In this document: piece by piece, positions 34,707-43,309 of the stretch
Layout of the letters: every line of letters begins with the position of its first letter
How positions within the stretch are numbered: the stretch's first letter is position 1
Origin: an uncultured Candidatus Binatia bacterium
GTDB taxonomy: Bacteria; Desulfobacterota; Binatia; UBA9968; JAJDTQ01
Assembly (NCBI GenBank): GCA_958295985.1
Contig: OY282432.1
Coordinates: 2,699,001-2,763,000 of the forward strand
Direction of reading: 5' to 3'
Length of the DNA: 64,000 bases
Position numbers and translations under genes: made by a program
Notes under the pieces: generated by a model
What the model saw: only the letters and a program-made list of their open reading frames with translations
What the model was told of the DNA's origin: nothing
Databases searched by the model: none

Positions 34707-35464
34707 AGCCTATCCGGACATTCAACGACTCGCCACCGGGCCTCGCCAGATTCCGAAACGCTGTGGGGAGTAACGCGTCCTGGGCCAGCTTTCGGTCTCG
34801 CAGGTGGCGGGTCGAGCGCCGTGATCTCCGAGATGCTCTCACCCGAAACCAGCACGGACTCTGCGCCTATTGCGAGATGGAGACCACGGAGCGGGGCCGC
34901 CAGATTGAGCATGTGATTCCTCGGAGCCACGACAAGTTCGGCTACGACAGGGCACTTGACGTCAGCAACATGGTGGTGTGTTGTAGGGGTGGCACGGAAT
35001 CGGCAGTTAACGGGGAGGATGAGATGGAGAGTCACTTTCGGGAGCCGATAGTAGACAACATGAGTTGTGGCCAGAAAAAAGAGGGCCGGTACGACATCGA
35101 TTTCGTGGATCCACGGATTCTGCCGGCCTCGCCGTCGCTTACCAAGGTAGGTGATGATGGGTTCATGGAAACGGACGAAAAGGCCTGCCACGTTGCCGGG
35201 TTTTCGCCCGACCGCATGGACTATACCCTCAAGACGCTGAACCTGAATGCCGAACGACTCCGCTTGGCAAGGGAGAAATGGCGGAACGACCTTGTCCAAC
35301 AGTCGCAACACATCGACGATCCAGACAGGATGAATGCTTGGATACGGGCCGTACTCACACCGGACACGGATGGCCGATTGCTCCGGTTCTTCACGACGAG
35401 CCGTTGCTACTTCGCTCCCGTCAGTGAACTTGTCCTCGAAGAACATCCCCAGACGTGGGTTTAG
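34703..35464 (+). CDS. ptuB: Septu-like HNH endonuclease PtuB (TIGR02646 type)
   Basis: A 253-residue HNH nuclease. CAYCE (C54, C57) and RQIEHVIPRS (His70) form the first half of the site, and LDVSNMVVCC (Asn89, C93/C94) forms the second. This is the pattern of the retron-Ec78/Septu HNH family. It is predicted to cut phage or host nucleic acid when released by PtuA. It is translationally coupled to ptuA. The pair appears intact, with no frameshift. Confidence 0.86.
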   Translation: MKPIRTFNDSPPGLARFRNAVGSNASWASFRSRRWRVERRDLRDALTRNQHGLCAYCEMETTERGRQIEHVIPRSHDKFGYDRALDVSNMVVCCRGGTESAVNGEDEMESHFREPIVDNMSCGQKKEGRYDIDFVDPRILPASPSLTKVGDDGFMETDEKACHVAGFSPDRMDYTLKTLNLNAERLRLAREKWRNDLVQQSQHIDDPDRMNAWIRAVLTPDTDGRLLRFFTTSRCYFAPVSELVLEEHPQTWV

Positions 35465-35496
35465 CCCTTCCCCTGCCAACATTCCCGTTGGCACTC

Positions 35497-35525
35497 TTGA
35501 CACTCGCGCCATTATCCACTAATTT
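35497..35525 (+). promoter_or_regulatory. Strong promoter in front of the two-ATPase module
   Basis: TTGACA (35497-35502) and TAATTT (35520-35525) are separated by exactly 17 bp, giving a start point near 35532, ~40 bp before the ATG at 35572. The -10 box overlaps the first of the 15-nt tandem repeats. The module is therefore likely transcribed independently of ptuAB. Confidence 0.72.
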
Positions 35526-35561
35526 TGTTGGCAACCATTTTGTTGGCAACCATTTTGTTGG
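35522..35561. repeat. 15-nt tandem repeats (2.7 copies) overlapping the promoter
   Basis: ATTTTGTTGGCAACC occurs at 35522-35536 and 35537-35551, with a truncated third copy at 35552-35561 ending in the ribosome-binding region. Placement from the -10 box to the Shine-Dalgarno suggests an operator or a leader structure. Each unit contains the partial dyad GTTGGCAAC. Confidence 0.75.
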
Positions 35562-35571
35562 AGATCGGATC

Positions 35572-36855
35572 ATGAAACTGGTGAAAGCAGGCTCTAACTG
35601 GGTAGCGGGAGATCGGTTTTTCAACCGGGATGCCGAGATCGAAGCACTCATGGAGCGGGTCCAAGACGGGAGACATACGCTGCTGACAGCCCAGCGTCGG
35701 ATGGGCAAGACGAGCCTGGTTCGAGAACTGTTGCGCCGTTTGGACGAAGAGGGGAGCTTTGAGACGATCTTCGTCGATCTGGAGGGCGCTTTCAGCCCCG
35801 CGGACGCCATCGCGGAGATCGGCATCCAGACCAGATCAATGCAGAAGACATGGAGTCGGATCATGTCCGGGTTCGGTAACGTCGTGCACGAGCTTCGCGA
35901 CAGTGTGGATACCGTTGGAATTGCAGATCTGTGGGTGAAGCTGCGCGCCGGGATCGATGCCGGGAACTGGCGCCAGAAGGGCGACGAAGTGCTCACGGCC
36001 TTGGCGGAAAATGAGCGGCCGGTTGTGCTCGCCATCGACGAGTTGCCGATCCTCGTCAATCGGCTGCTCAAGGGGGACGATTACCGCATTACGGTGGAGC
36101 GAAGGCGGACCGTAGATGAGCTCTTGAGCTGGCTTCGGAAGAACGGCCAGGTTCATCAGGGACGGATCTGCATGATCCTCTCCGGCAGCGTGAGCCTGGA
36201 GCCGATCCTGCGACAGGCTGGACTCAGTGCTCAGGCGAACATTTTTTCCCCTTTTGAACTGAAACCGTGGGACGAGAGGACCGCAGTGGCCTGTCTCGCC
36301 GCGTTGGCAGAAAACTACGACCTCACCCTCCCTCCCGAAGTCTGCCGGAACATGTGTCAGCGGCTGCGGTGTCACGTTCCTCACCATGTGCAGCAGTTCT
36401 TCGACAGCCTTCACGAACATCTACGCAGAACAGGCCGGCGCAGGGCTTCGTTGGAAGACGTAGAGAAGGTTTACAACGAGGAGATGCTCGGCGTCCGTGG
36501 ACAGGTGGACTTGGAGCACTACGACAGCGGCCTGAAGATGATCCTCGGGAGAGAGGGTTATCGAACGGCCCTTGAGGTGTTGAAGCTGGCGGCCATCGAG
36601 GACGGCGTGCTGCGCGGTGATTGCATCGGCCGGTTTCGCGAGCACTTTCCGGCGGCAGATGAGGGCGACCCGATCCCCATCGAAGACGTGCTCCATGTGC
36701 TCGAACACGACGGCTACCTGGCCAGACAGGGTGACCGCTACCGGTTCGTATCGGGTCTGCTGGAGGGCTGGTGGCGCACGCGGTACGGCGGGGGCCGGGC
36801 TTCGTCGCCGTCGATCAGCGCAGGTTCCGCACACAAGGCGGAGCAGTGGCCGTGA
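35572..36855 (+). CDS. STAND-like P-loop ATPase (ATPase-pair gene 1)
   Basis: A 427-residue P-loop NTPase of the ATPase_2/AAA_16 type. After the N-terminal FFNRDAEIEALMERVQDGRH comes Walker A AQRRMGKTS (40-48). Walker B VVLAIDELPILV is near residue 165, and the sensor region is GRICMILSGSVSLEPIL. The second half is helical, probably a winged-helix and lid region (EDGVLRGDCIGRFREHFP...VLEHDGYLARQGDRYRF). I choose the ATG at 35572 because GGAGA precedes it; the 39 codons before it are repeat DNA. Its stop overlaps the next ATPase (GTGA). The pair is not a defence system I know by name. Confidence 0.75.
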   Translation: MKLVKAGSNWVAGDRFFNRDAEIEALMERVQDGRHTLLTAQRRMGKTSLVRELLRRLDEEGSFETIFVDLEGAFSPADAIAEIGIQTRSMQKTWSRIMSGFGNVVHELRDSVDTVGIADLWVKLRAGIDAGNWRQKGDEVLTALAENERPVVLAIDELPILVNRLLKGDDYRITVERRRTVDELLSWLRKNGQVHQGRICMILSGSVSLEPILRQAGLSAQANIFSPFELKPWDERTAVACLAALAENYDLTLPPEVCRNMCQRLRCHVPHHVQQFFDSLHEHLRRTGRRRASLEDVEKVYNEEMLGVRGQVDLEHYDSGLKMILGREGYRTALEVLKLAAIEDGVLRGDCIGRFREHFPAADEGDPIPIEDVLHVLEHDGYLARQGDRYRFVSGLLEGWWRTRYGGGRASSPSISAGSAHKAEQWP

Positions 36856-39449
36856 CCGTCACCAGGAAATACAACCCAGGATTCCTCACGGACGACGAGT
36901 TGGTCTCTTCGTTTTGCGTGCGGACGAGCGAGTTCGAATCCATGGTCGAGATGCTGCGCGAGTGCAGCGGAAGCTCGAACGCACATCAGATCGTGATCGG
37001 TCCCCGCGGGAGCGGGAAGACCAGTCTGCTGCTCCGTATCGCCGCCGAGGTGCGGCGGGACACCGATCTGTCGTCCCGTTTCTTTCCCATCGTCTTTGCA
37101 GAGGAGAGCTACGAGGTCGCCACCGCCGGGGAGTTCTGGCTGGAATGTCTGTGCCGCTTGGCGGATCAGGCGCCTCGCCGAGAGAGTGACCCCGATCTGC
37201 GACGCACCGTCGAGGATCTGCGAACCGAATCTGACGACCGAACTCTTGCCGAGCGTTGTCTTGTCTCCCTGCTGGATTTCTCCGACCGGGAAGGCAAACG
37301 GCTCGTGCTGATGGTCGAGAACCTGAACATGATGTTCAAGGACATGGCGGACTCGGACCCGGACGCGGGTTGGCGGCTACGGCACACCCTCCAGACCGAG
37401 CCCCGGATCGTCATGCTTGCGAGCGCTACCAGCCGTTTCGACGAGATAGACAACCCGAAGCATGCACTTTACGATCTCTTCAGGGTACGCACCCTGCGCC
37501 CCCTTGACACGAAAGAGTGCGCTGTTCTTTGGGAGTCGGTGTCTCGGCGATCCGTGGGGCCCAAGACGATCCGGTCGTTGGAGATCCTCACCGGCGGAAG
37601 TCCGCGACTGCTCACGATCGTGGCTCGCTTCGGGGCCGGGCGGTCCCTTCGGGATCTCATGGCGGATCTTCGCAATCTGGTCGATGACCATACGGAGTAT
37701 TTCAAGGGCCATATCGAATCGCTTCCGGCGCAGGAACGACGAGTCTATCTCGCGCTTGCCGATCTATGGAAACCGGCCACCACGAGGGAGGTTGCGGATC
37801 GATGCCGGTTGGAGACGAGCAAGTGCAGCGCGCAGCTCGCACGCCTCATCGAACGAGGGGTCGTTCGGGTCGAAGGCGGCACGGCCCGGCGCAAGCAGTA
37901 CTACCTGACCGAGCGTCTGTACAACATCTACTACTTGCTGCGACGTTCCCGCGGGCCCGACAGTCTGATCGAAGCCATTATCCGGTTCATGGAATCATAC
38001 TTCTCGTCTGTTGAACTGAAGGACATCGTTGCTCGCCTCATCCACGAAGCGGGAGGCTCCGACGCGGAGATGCAATCGCTCTACCGAATCGCCATCCCAC
38101 GGCTTCTTGAGTCACCGGTGCTGGGCAAGCACCGCGGTGAGTTGCTGACAATGGTGCCTGATGGCTCTGATGCGGTCACCGATCTAGCCTCTGTGCCTTC
38201 CGATGCGCCGGGAACGGCGGCTGCCGGAATGAAGGTGGGCGATCATCGAGCGGGCCAGCCTCAAGCCGGTAGGAACGAAGCAGCAGTGCGGGAAGCGATG
38301 AAGCTGTTCGATAGAGCAGCTACCCTGGACGATCAGAATCGAGCGGAGGACGCACTGGTTTTGTTGGACGAGTTGCTGCTTCGATTCGGACAGAGCACGA
38401 ACCCGGCTCTTCTTGGGCTGGTAGCGTTTGCCTTCGTGAACAAAGGGGCTCTGTTTGCACAATTGAATCGGCCGCAGGACGCACTGGCCACCTTTGACGA
38501 GATGTTGCGGCTCTATGGCCAGAACGAGAATCCGGAGACTCTTGGTTGTGTAGCGCAGGCCCTCTTCAACAAGGGACTTGCACTGCGCAAATTGCATAGA
38601 CCCCAGGATGCTCTAGCCACTTGGGATGAGGTAGTTCGCCGCTTCGCGGAGAGTGAGAACGCAATTGTTGTTGAGGTAGTAGCGAAGGCTCTCTTCAACA
38701 AAGGAGATGTACTCGTTGATATGGACCGACTCGAAGATGCGTTGACCGTCTGGGACGAAGCGTTTCGTCGCTTTGGGGAGAGTCAGAACCCGGATGTCCT
38801 TGGGTGGGTGGCGCAGGCCCTTGTTATCAAGGGCGCAATACTAGAAAAAATGGAACGGATCCGGGAAGCACTCACAGCCTTTGGTGAGGCGGTACACCGA
38901 CTTGTGAAGAACACATCCGCCTTACCCGGTGAATGGATGGAGGAAGCGCTTCTTCGAAGAGCCGGTATGGAGTTCAAATGCTTGCAGTATGAGGCGGCGA
39001 TCGAGACGGCCGGTCTGACTCTCGAACTCCGACCGGAGTCACTGGAGAGACAAGCCCGGTGTCACATGATCCGGGCGAAGGCGACTCTTGCACATGGTAA
39101 CCGATCTGCATGTGAGCGTGATATTGAGGCGGTTCTTACGCTCTTGCGGAAGATCGACTCTCTCCCGCCTGAGGCTCTCGATACATTGATGCACCTCAGC
39201 GTCGAGCTTGGGCCGGAGCGCATGTGCGAACTGATTCAAGCGTCACCTTCGGCGAATCTTCTGTTGCCGCTCACCACGGCGCTGGAACGGGAACTTGGGC
39301 TTGAGCCCAGGGTGGCACGGGAGGTGGAAGAAATCGCCCAGGACATCCGGCGGGATCTGGCGAAGTTGAGAGAGGCCCGAACCATGGCATCAAGTGGGGA
39401 GGAGCCGGCTGGTCCCGCGTCAGTGCAGACGGACCGGAAGGATGACTGA
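36852..39449 (+). CDS. Large P-loop ATPase with winged helix and TPR-like repeats (ATPase-pair gene 2)
   Basis: An 865-residue protein. Walker A is GPRGSGKTS (50-58) and the Walker B-like strand is RLVLMVENLNMMF. An SVSRRSV/ILTGGSPRLL lid and a winged helix (TTREVADRCRLETSKCSAQLARLIERG) end the ATPase part near residue 375. Residues ~480-680 hold four long TPR-type repeats of ~48 residues with the theme ALFNKG..L..L.R..DAL..WDE..RRF. The architecture, NTPase plus wHTH plus TPR sensor, fits STAND-type immune receptors. It starts at GTG 36852, overlapping the previous stop. It ends at the methylase remnant. Confidence 0.75.
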   Translation: MTVTRKYNPGFLTDDELVSSFCVRTSEFESMVEMLRECSGSSNAHQIVIGPRGSGKTSLLLRIAAEVRRDTDLSSRFFPIVFAEESYEVATAGEFWLECLCRLADQAPRRESDPDLRRTVEDLRTESDDRTLAERCLVSLLDFSDREGKRLVLMVENLNMMFKDMADSDPDAGWRLRHTLQTEPRIVMLASATSRFDEIDNPKHALYDLFRVRTLRPLDTKECAVLWESVSRRSVGPKTIRSLEILTGGSPRLLTIVARFGAGRSLRDLMADLRNLVDDHTEYFKGHIESLPAQERRVYLALADLWKPATTREVADRCRLETSKCSAQLARLIERGVVRVEGGTARRKQYYLTERLYNIYYLLRRSRGPDSLIEAIIRFMESYFSSVELKDIVARLIHEAGGSDAEMQSLYRIAIPRLLESPVLGKHRGELLTMVPDGSDAVTDLASVPSDAPGTAAAGMKVGDHRAGQPQAGRNEAAVREAMKLFDRAATLDDQNRAEDALVLLDELLLRFGQSTNPALLGLVAFAFVNKGALFAQLNRPQDALATFDEMLRLYGQNENPETLGCVAQALFNKGLALRKLHRPQDALATWDEVVRRFAESENAIVVEVVAKALFNKGDVLVDMDRLEDALTVWDEAFRRFGESQNPDVLGWVAQALVIKGAILEKMERIREALTAFGEAVHRLVKNTSALPGEWMEEALLRRAGMEFKCLQYEAAIETAGLTLELRPESLERQARCHMIRAKATLAHGNRSACERDIEAVLTLLRKIDSLPPEALDTLMHLSVELGPERMCELIQASPSANLLLPLTTALERELGLEPRVAREVEEIAQDIRRDLAKLREARTMASSGEEPAGPASVQTDRKDD

Positions 39450-39493
39450 CAACGCGCCTGATCGAGCGGTGGTTGCCGATTGCGGAGATCGGT
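39442..39493 (+). pseudogene. 5' remnant of a DUF1156-type methylase gene
   Basis: ATG-ACT-GAC followed by a one-base insertion and then codons for TRLIERWLPIAEIG. This is the same peptide as residues 4-17 of the intact methylase at 46647. Homology stops after ~50 nt and is followed 16 nt later by border repeat R3. The reading frame is broken. It overlaps the last codons of the TPR-ATPase gene, so the cargo directly abuts the methylase start, as in the intact locus. Confidence 0.85.
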
Positions 39494-39509
39494 GAAACCG
39501 AGGATATTC

Positions 39510-39534
39510 GTGGGAAGGCATGTGCCGCGCCAGG
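39510..39534. repeat. Right-border repeat R3, copy 1 (end of the gutted locus)
   Basis: 25 nt starting GTGGGAAGGCATGTGCCGCG. It matches 24 of 25 positions with 52892-52916, which lies just after the intact helicase gene. Here it follows the methylase remnant, showing that the methylase body and helicase were deleted up to their 3' flank. Confidence 0.8.
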
Positions 39535-39541
39535 CTAACAC

Positions 39542-39568
39542 CGCAGCGCAGAGCTTTACCAACTTTTG
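39542..39568. repeat. Left-border repeat R5, copy 2 (before the intact locus)
   Basis: Matches 33071-33097 at 25 of 27 positions. It begins 7 nt after R3 copy 1, so the two loci are arranged head to tail with almost nothing between them. The remaining leader to the DUF499 start (39569-39732) shows no ORF or clear promoter. Confidence 0.7.
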
Positions 39569-39732
39569 ACCTGGTGAGGTTCGATGCCGGCATTGACAGC
39601 CCAATGTCTCCATCCGATTGCCTGCACTCATCACTGTGAAGCGGATCGGTTCAATGTGCGGGCTCAGCAACATGTGAGAGTCGGCCCTCGGCGGAGCAGG
39701 ATGTTCGAGCAGGGAGGAGCGTAGCGCAAGCC

Positions 39733-42700
39733 ATGACGGTCCCGACGATATTCGATACATGCCGTCCACGGGAGGACGTTCTCAGGGGGGCCATTGCCGA
39801 GGCTGACTTCGCGGCCGACCTGGCTCAGGTCATCGCGGGGACAGGCAGCGCGGAATACCTGGACCCCGTGCGGTTCTTCGCCCATACGTGGCCCACGCGG
39901 GGCCTCAAGAACCTGCTCGTCAACGTATGCCGGCGCCTGACGGGATCGGGCGACGAGGCGGCCGCAATCTTCCGCCTCGACACTTCCTACGGCGGCGGCA
40001 AGACCCACGGGCTCATCGCGCTGGCGCACGCGGCCCGTGGCATGGCGAACGTGCCCAACGCCGCGGAGTTCATCGATCCCGCCCTGCTCTCGCAAGGCCC
40101 GGTCCGCATCGCCGCCTTCGACGGCGAGAACGCGGACCCTGCCAACGGGCGGGCGATGGGCGACGGCGTGCTGGCCTGCACACCCTGGGGCGAGATCGCT
40201 TATGCCCTTGCCGGACGGGAAGGATACGAACGGGTCCGCAGAAGCGACGAGCACCGGGTGGCGCCGGGGGCCGAGACCCTGCGGGAGCTGTTCGGGGGCG
40301 ATCCTGCCCTGATCCTGCTCGACGAGATCTCGGTGTACCTGCGCAAGGTGAGCCGGTTCGACGACGCCCGCGAACAGTTGACCGCCTTCCTGACTTCCCT
40401 GTTCAAGGCGGTGGAGGGGGCGCCCAACGCGGCCCTCGTCTACACCCTTGCCATCGGCAAGGACGGCCGCGCCACCGACGCCTATACCGCGGAGAACCAG
40501 TTCATCGCCGACCGCATGGCCGAGGCCGAGAGCGTCTCCGCGCGCAAGGCCACCCTGTTGAACCCCACCGAAGAAGACGAGACCGCGCAGGTGCTGCGCC
40601 GGCGCCTGTTCGAGGCCATCGACGATGCTCGTGCAGCTTCGGTCATCGCTGCCTACCGCGAGATCTGGACCGCCGCGGGTGAATCCCTGTCGGGCGAAGC
40701 CGTCCGCCCCGAGACCACCGAGGCGTTCCGCGCGAGCTACCCGCTGCATCCTGAAGTGCTGGGAACGTTGACGGCCAAGACTGCCACACTCGGCAACTTC
40801 CAGCGCGTGCGCGGGATGCTGCGGCTCCTGGCCCGCACCATCGCCCATCTCTGGCAAACGCAGCCCGCGGACGCCGCCGCAATCCATGTCCACCACATCG
40901 ACCCCGGCTACGAGCCCATTCGCCAGGAGATCGTCACCCGTCTGGGCCAGACGGCGTACCTGCCGGCCATCGCCAACGACGTGGCCGGCACGGACAAGAG
41001 GGCGCTTGCGGAGGAGATCGACGCCGAGCATCACCGCGGTCTGCCGCCCTATGCCGCCTATGTCGCGCGCACGATCTTCATGCACACCCTCGCCTTCAAC
41101 GACCCTCTGAAGGGTTTGTCGCCTCATCAGTTGCGGTACTCGCTGCTGGCGCCGGGGACGGACCCGAGCTTTATCGAGGAGGCGCGGCGGAAGTTCGTCG
41201 CGGAATCGGCCTATCTCGACGACCGGCCCGGCGCACCCATGCGCTTTCTCGCCGAAGCCAACCTCAGCCAGATCATCCGGCGCGAGGAGCAACACATCGA
41301 CGCCGGCGAGACACGCGCGCACCTGGACGATTGCATCCGCGGGATCTTCGGCGGCGGCGCGGGCGGGACGTTCGAGCCCGTACCCTTTCCCGGCGGCCCC
41401 TACGACGTGCCGGACGAGGTGGGCGACGGCCGCCCCAGGCTGATCGTGCTGGCCTACGACGGCGTGGCCATCGGCAGCGCCGTGGAGAGCGTCCCCGAAC
41501 TGATCGAGCGCATCTACTCCCGCAAGGGCTCGGAAGGCTCGGCGCTACGGGCGCTGCGCAACAACCTGGTATTCGTGGCCGCGGACGATGCCCGCAGGGA
41601 GGAGATGCGGCGCAAGGCGCAGTGGCGGCTGGCGTTGCAGGACCTGAAGAAGCCCGAGCGTCTGGTGGACCTCGCGGAGCACCAGCAGGACAAGATCCGC
41701 GAGCTCGAAGCCCGCTCCGAGCAGGAGCTGGCGATCGCCATCCAGCAGTGCTACCGGCACGTCTTCTACCCGTCGCGAAACCGGATCGGCGCCAGCGGAG
41801 TCGACTTGGCGCGCTCGGCCATCGACGTGCAATCGACCTCGGACCGCCCCGGCTCGGGACAACGACAAATCGTTCGGGCGCTCCGCGATCTGTCGAAGCT
41901 CCGCCTGACCGAGGACGAGCCGGATTCTCCCGCCTACGTGCGCGACCGCACGCCGCTCCGCAAGGGCCAGATCACGACCTTGGCCCTACGCGACGAGTTC
42001 CGCCGGGACCCGGCGCTGCCCATCCTGTGCGGCGACGACATCTTCATTCGCGGCATCCTGAGCGGCATCAAGAGGGAGGAGTACGTCTATCAGCGCGGGG
42101 ACCTGCTGCACGGTCCCGGCGACCCGTTGACCACCATCGTCATCGACGAGCAGTCCGTGGTCTTCACCATGGCCTACGCCAGAAACAAGGGCATCTGGCC
42201 GCGACCGATACCGGGGTCCCCCGGCGAGGACCCGTCCAAAACCTCGACAGAGAAGGGAAACACGACGTACGTCACTCCCACGGGGGAGGGCGATGGCAAT
42301 GTTGTCGACCCACCGCTTGGCAAGGCACAGCGTCCCGGCGCGTTGTCAGCCGAGGGCTTGCTCACCGAAGCCCTGGCCAGGCTTTGGGAACAGGCCCGCG
42401 CTCGCAACATCGAGAAGATCGCCGTTCTCACCATTCGCATGTTCGAGGCCGGCGACGCTTTCCGCCTGCTCGGAGCCGTGGGCGCGGTTTCCGGTGCAGA
42501 CAAGCTCGTCACCCTGTCCGGCGGCTACGAGACCCGGGACCGGGGCTCGTTCGAGCTGGTGTTCCGGGGACCGGTGTCCGACGCCCAGCCGGTTCGGGAA
42601 TTCCTTGAACCGCAGCTTCGCGACGCTGCCTCCCAGACCCTGGAGATCGGCTTTGAGTTGAGTTTCCCTGGAGGGCTGTCCATGCAGGGCGACGCCGCGG

Positions 42701-42780
42701 AGAAGACAACCGAGCGGTTGTCGAGATTCGCCAGCGGCGCCGCGTTCGTCATGGCCACGGCCACGGAGGCGGGCATCTGA
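39733..42780 (+). CDS. DUF499-family AAA+ ATPase (Hma-type ATPase)
   Basis: A 1015-residue ATPase. The DUF499 hallmark LDTSYGGGKTHGLIAL (Walker A ~83-92) is followed by Walker B LILLDEISVYL (194-204). The C-terminal half includes GSAVESVPELIERIYSRKGSEGSALRALRNNLVFVAAD and the closing IGFELSFPGGLSMQGDAAEK segment. DUF499 proteins occur in defence islands with DUF1156 methylases and PLD-helicases, all found here. It probably remodels or loads the complex on DNA; the biochemical role is not established. GGGAGGAG precedes the ATG by ~13 nt. Its stop overlaps the 161-aa gene (TGATG). Confidence 0.88.
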   Translation: MTVPTIFDTCRPREDVLRGAIAEADFAADLAQVIAGTGSAEYLDPVRFFAHTWPTRGLKNLLVNVCRRLTGSGDEAAAIFRLDTSYGGGKTHGLIALAHAARGMANVPNAAEFIDPALLSQGPVRIAAFDGENADPANGRAMGDGVLACTPWGEIAYALAGREGYERVRRSDEHRVAPGAETLRELFGGDPALILLDEISVYLRKVSRFDDAREQLTAFLTSLFKAVEGAPNAALVYTLAIGKDGRATDAYTAENQFIADRMAEAESVSARKATLLNPTEEDETAQVLRRRLFEAIDDARAASVIAAYREIWTAAGESLSGEAVRPETTEAFRASYPLHPEVLGTLTAKTATLGNFQRVRGMLRLLARTIAHLWQTQPADAAAIHVHHIDPGYEPIRQEIVTRLGQTAYLPAIANDVAGTDKRALAEEIDAEHHRGLPPYAAYVARTIFMHTLAFNDPLKGLSPHQLRYSLLAPGTDPSFIEEARRKFVAESAYLDDRPGAPMRFLAEANLSQIIRREEQHIDAGETRAHLDDCIRGIFGGGAGGTFEPVPFPGGPYDVPDEVGDGRPRLIVLAYDGVAIGSAVESVPELIERIYSRKGSEGSALRALRNNLVFVAADDARREEMRRKAQWRLALQDLKKPERLVDLAEHQQDKIRELEARSEQELAIAIQQCYRHVFYPSRNRIGASGVDLARSAIDVQSTSDRPGSGQRQIVRALRDLSKLRLTEDEPDSPAYVRDRTPLRKGQITTLALRDEFRRDPALPILCGDDIFIRGILSGIKREEYVYQRGDLLHGPGDPLTTIVIDEQSVVFTMAYARNKGIWPRPIPGSPGEDPSKTSTEKGNTTYVTPTGEGDGNVVDPPLGKAQRPGALSAEGLLTEALARLWEQARARNIEKIAVLTIRMFEAGDAFRLLGAVGAVSGADKLVTLSGGYETRDRGSFELVFRGPVSDAQPVREFLEPQLRDAASQTLEIGFELSFPGGLSMQGDAAEKTTERLSRFASGAAFVMATATEAGI

Positions 42781-43265
42781 TGGCGCGTCTCACCCGGATC
42801 GCTCAGATCGACACGCCGGAATCGGCGCCGCGTTACGAGCTCCGCGTCCGGCGCCACGGCCCGGCCGACACCGAGTACGAAATCTGGCAGATGCCGGCGC
42901 CCGCGACCCCGCAACTGAGTGTCGCGACCCGGGTCGCCGGCTTGAAGGGCCGCAACCTGCAACTCGTGGAGAACCGGGTCCTGAAGCGGTTGTCCACCGC
43001 GGGCGTGAAGCCCGTTCTCGGCGGCGAACGCAAGCGCGGCTACGCCCTCTCCGAGGATCTCGCCCTCACCCTCGGGCTCCTGTTTCGCACCCTCGCCCCC
43101 ATGCGAAGCCGCGACAACATGCGCGCCGTGGCCGGAGGCATCGACGCCATGGGGCGTGAGGAGGCCGCCTACTGGCTCGGCATGGCCATGCACCGCAAGC
43201 ACCCGCGTCGGGTGCTGACCGCGCTGCGCTTCCTGCTGACGGAGCCGAAGCGGCAGAGGTTGTAA
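42780..43265 (+). CDS. Small conserved partner of the DUF499 ATPase, function unknown
   Basis: A 161-residue protein, translationally coupled to the ATPase. The N-terminal half (RLTRIAQIDTPESAPRYELRVRRHGPADTEYEIW) looks like a beta-rich domain. A basic helical linker follows, then an Arg-rich C-terminal helix pair (SRDNMRAVAGGIDAMGREEAAYWLGMAM / HPRRVLTALRFLL). The C-terminal third is the part that survives in the remnant copy at 33.2 kb. Nothing catalytic is evident; a nucleic-acid-binding or adaptor role is possible. It forms the left boundary of the cargo slot. Confidence 0.8.
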   Translation: MARLTRIAQIDTPESAPRYELRVRRHGPADTEYEIWQMPAPATPQLSVATRVAGLKGRNLQLVENRVLKRLSTAGVKPVLGGERKRGYALSEDLALTLGLLFRTLAPMRSRDNMRAVAGGIDAMGREEAAYWLGMAMHRKHPRRVLTALRFLLTEPKRQRL

Positions 43266-43309
43266 CGCAAGTGAAGCGCGGCGTCCGAATACAAGGAGGA
43301 GACCCGGAG

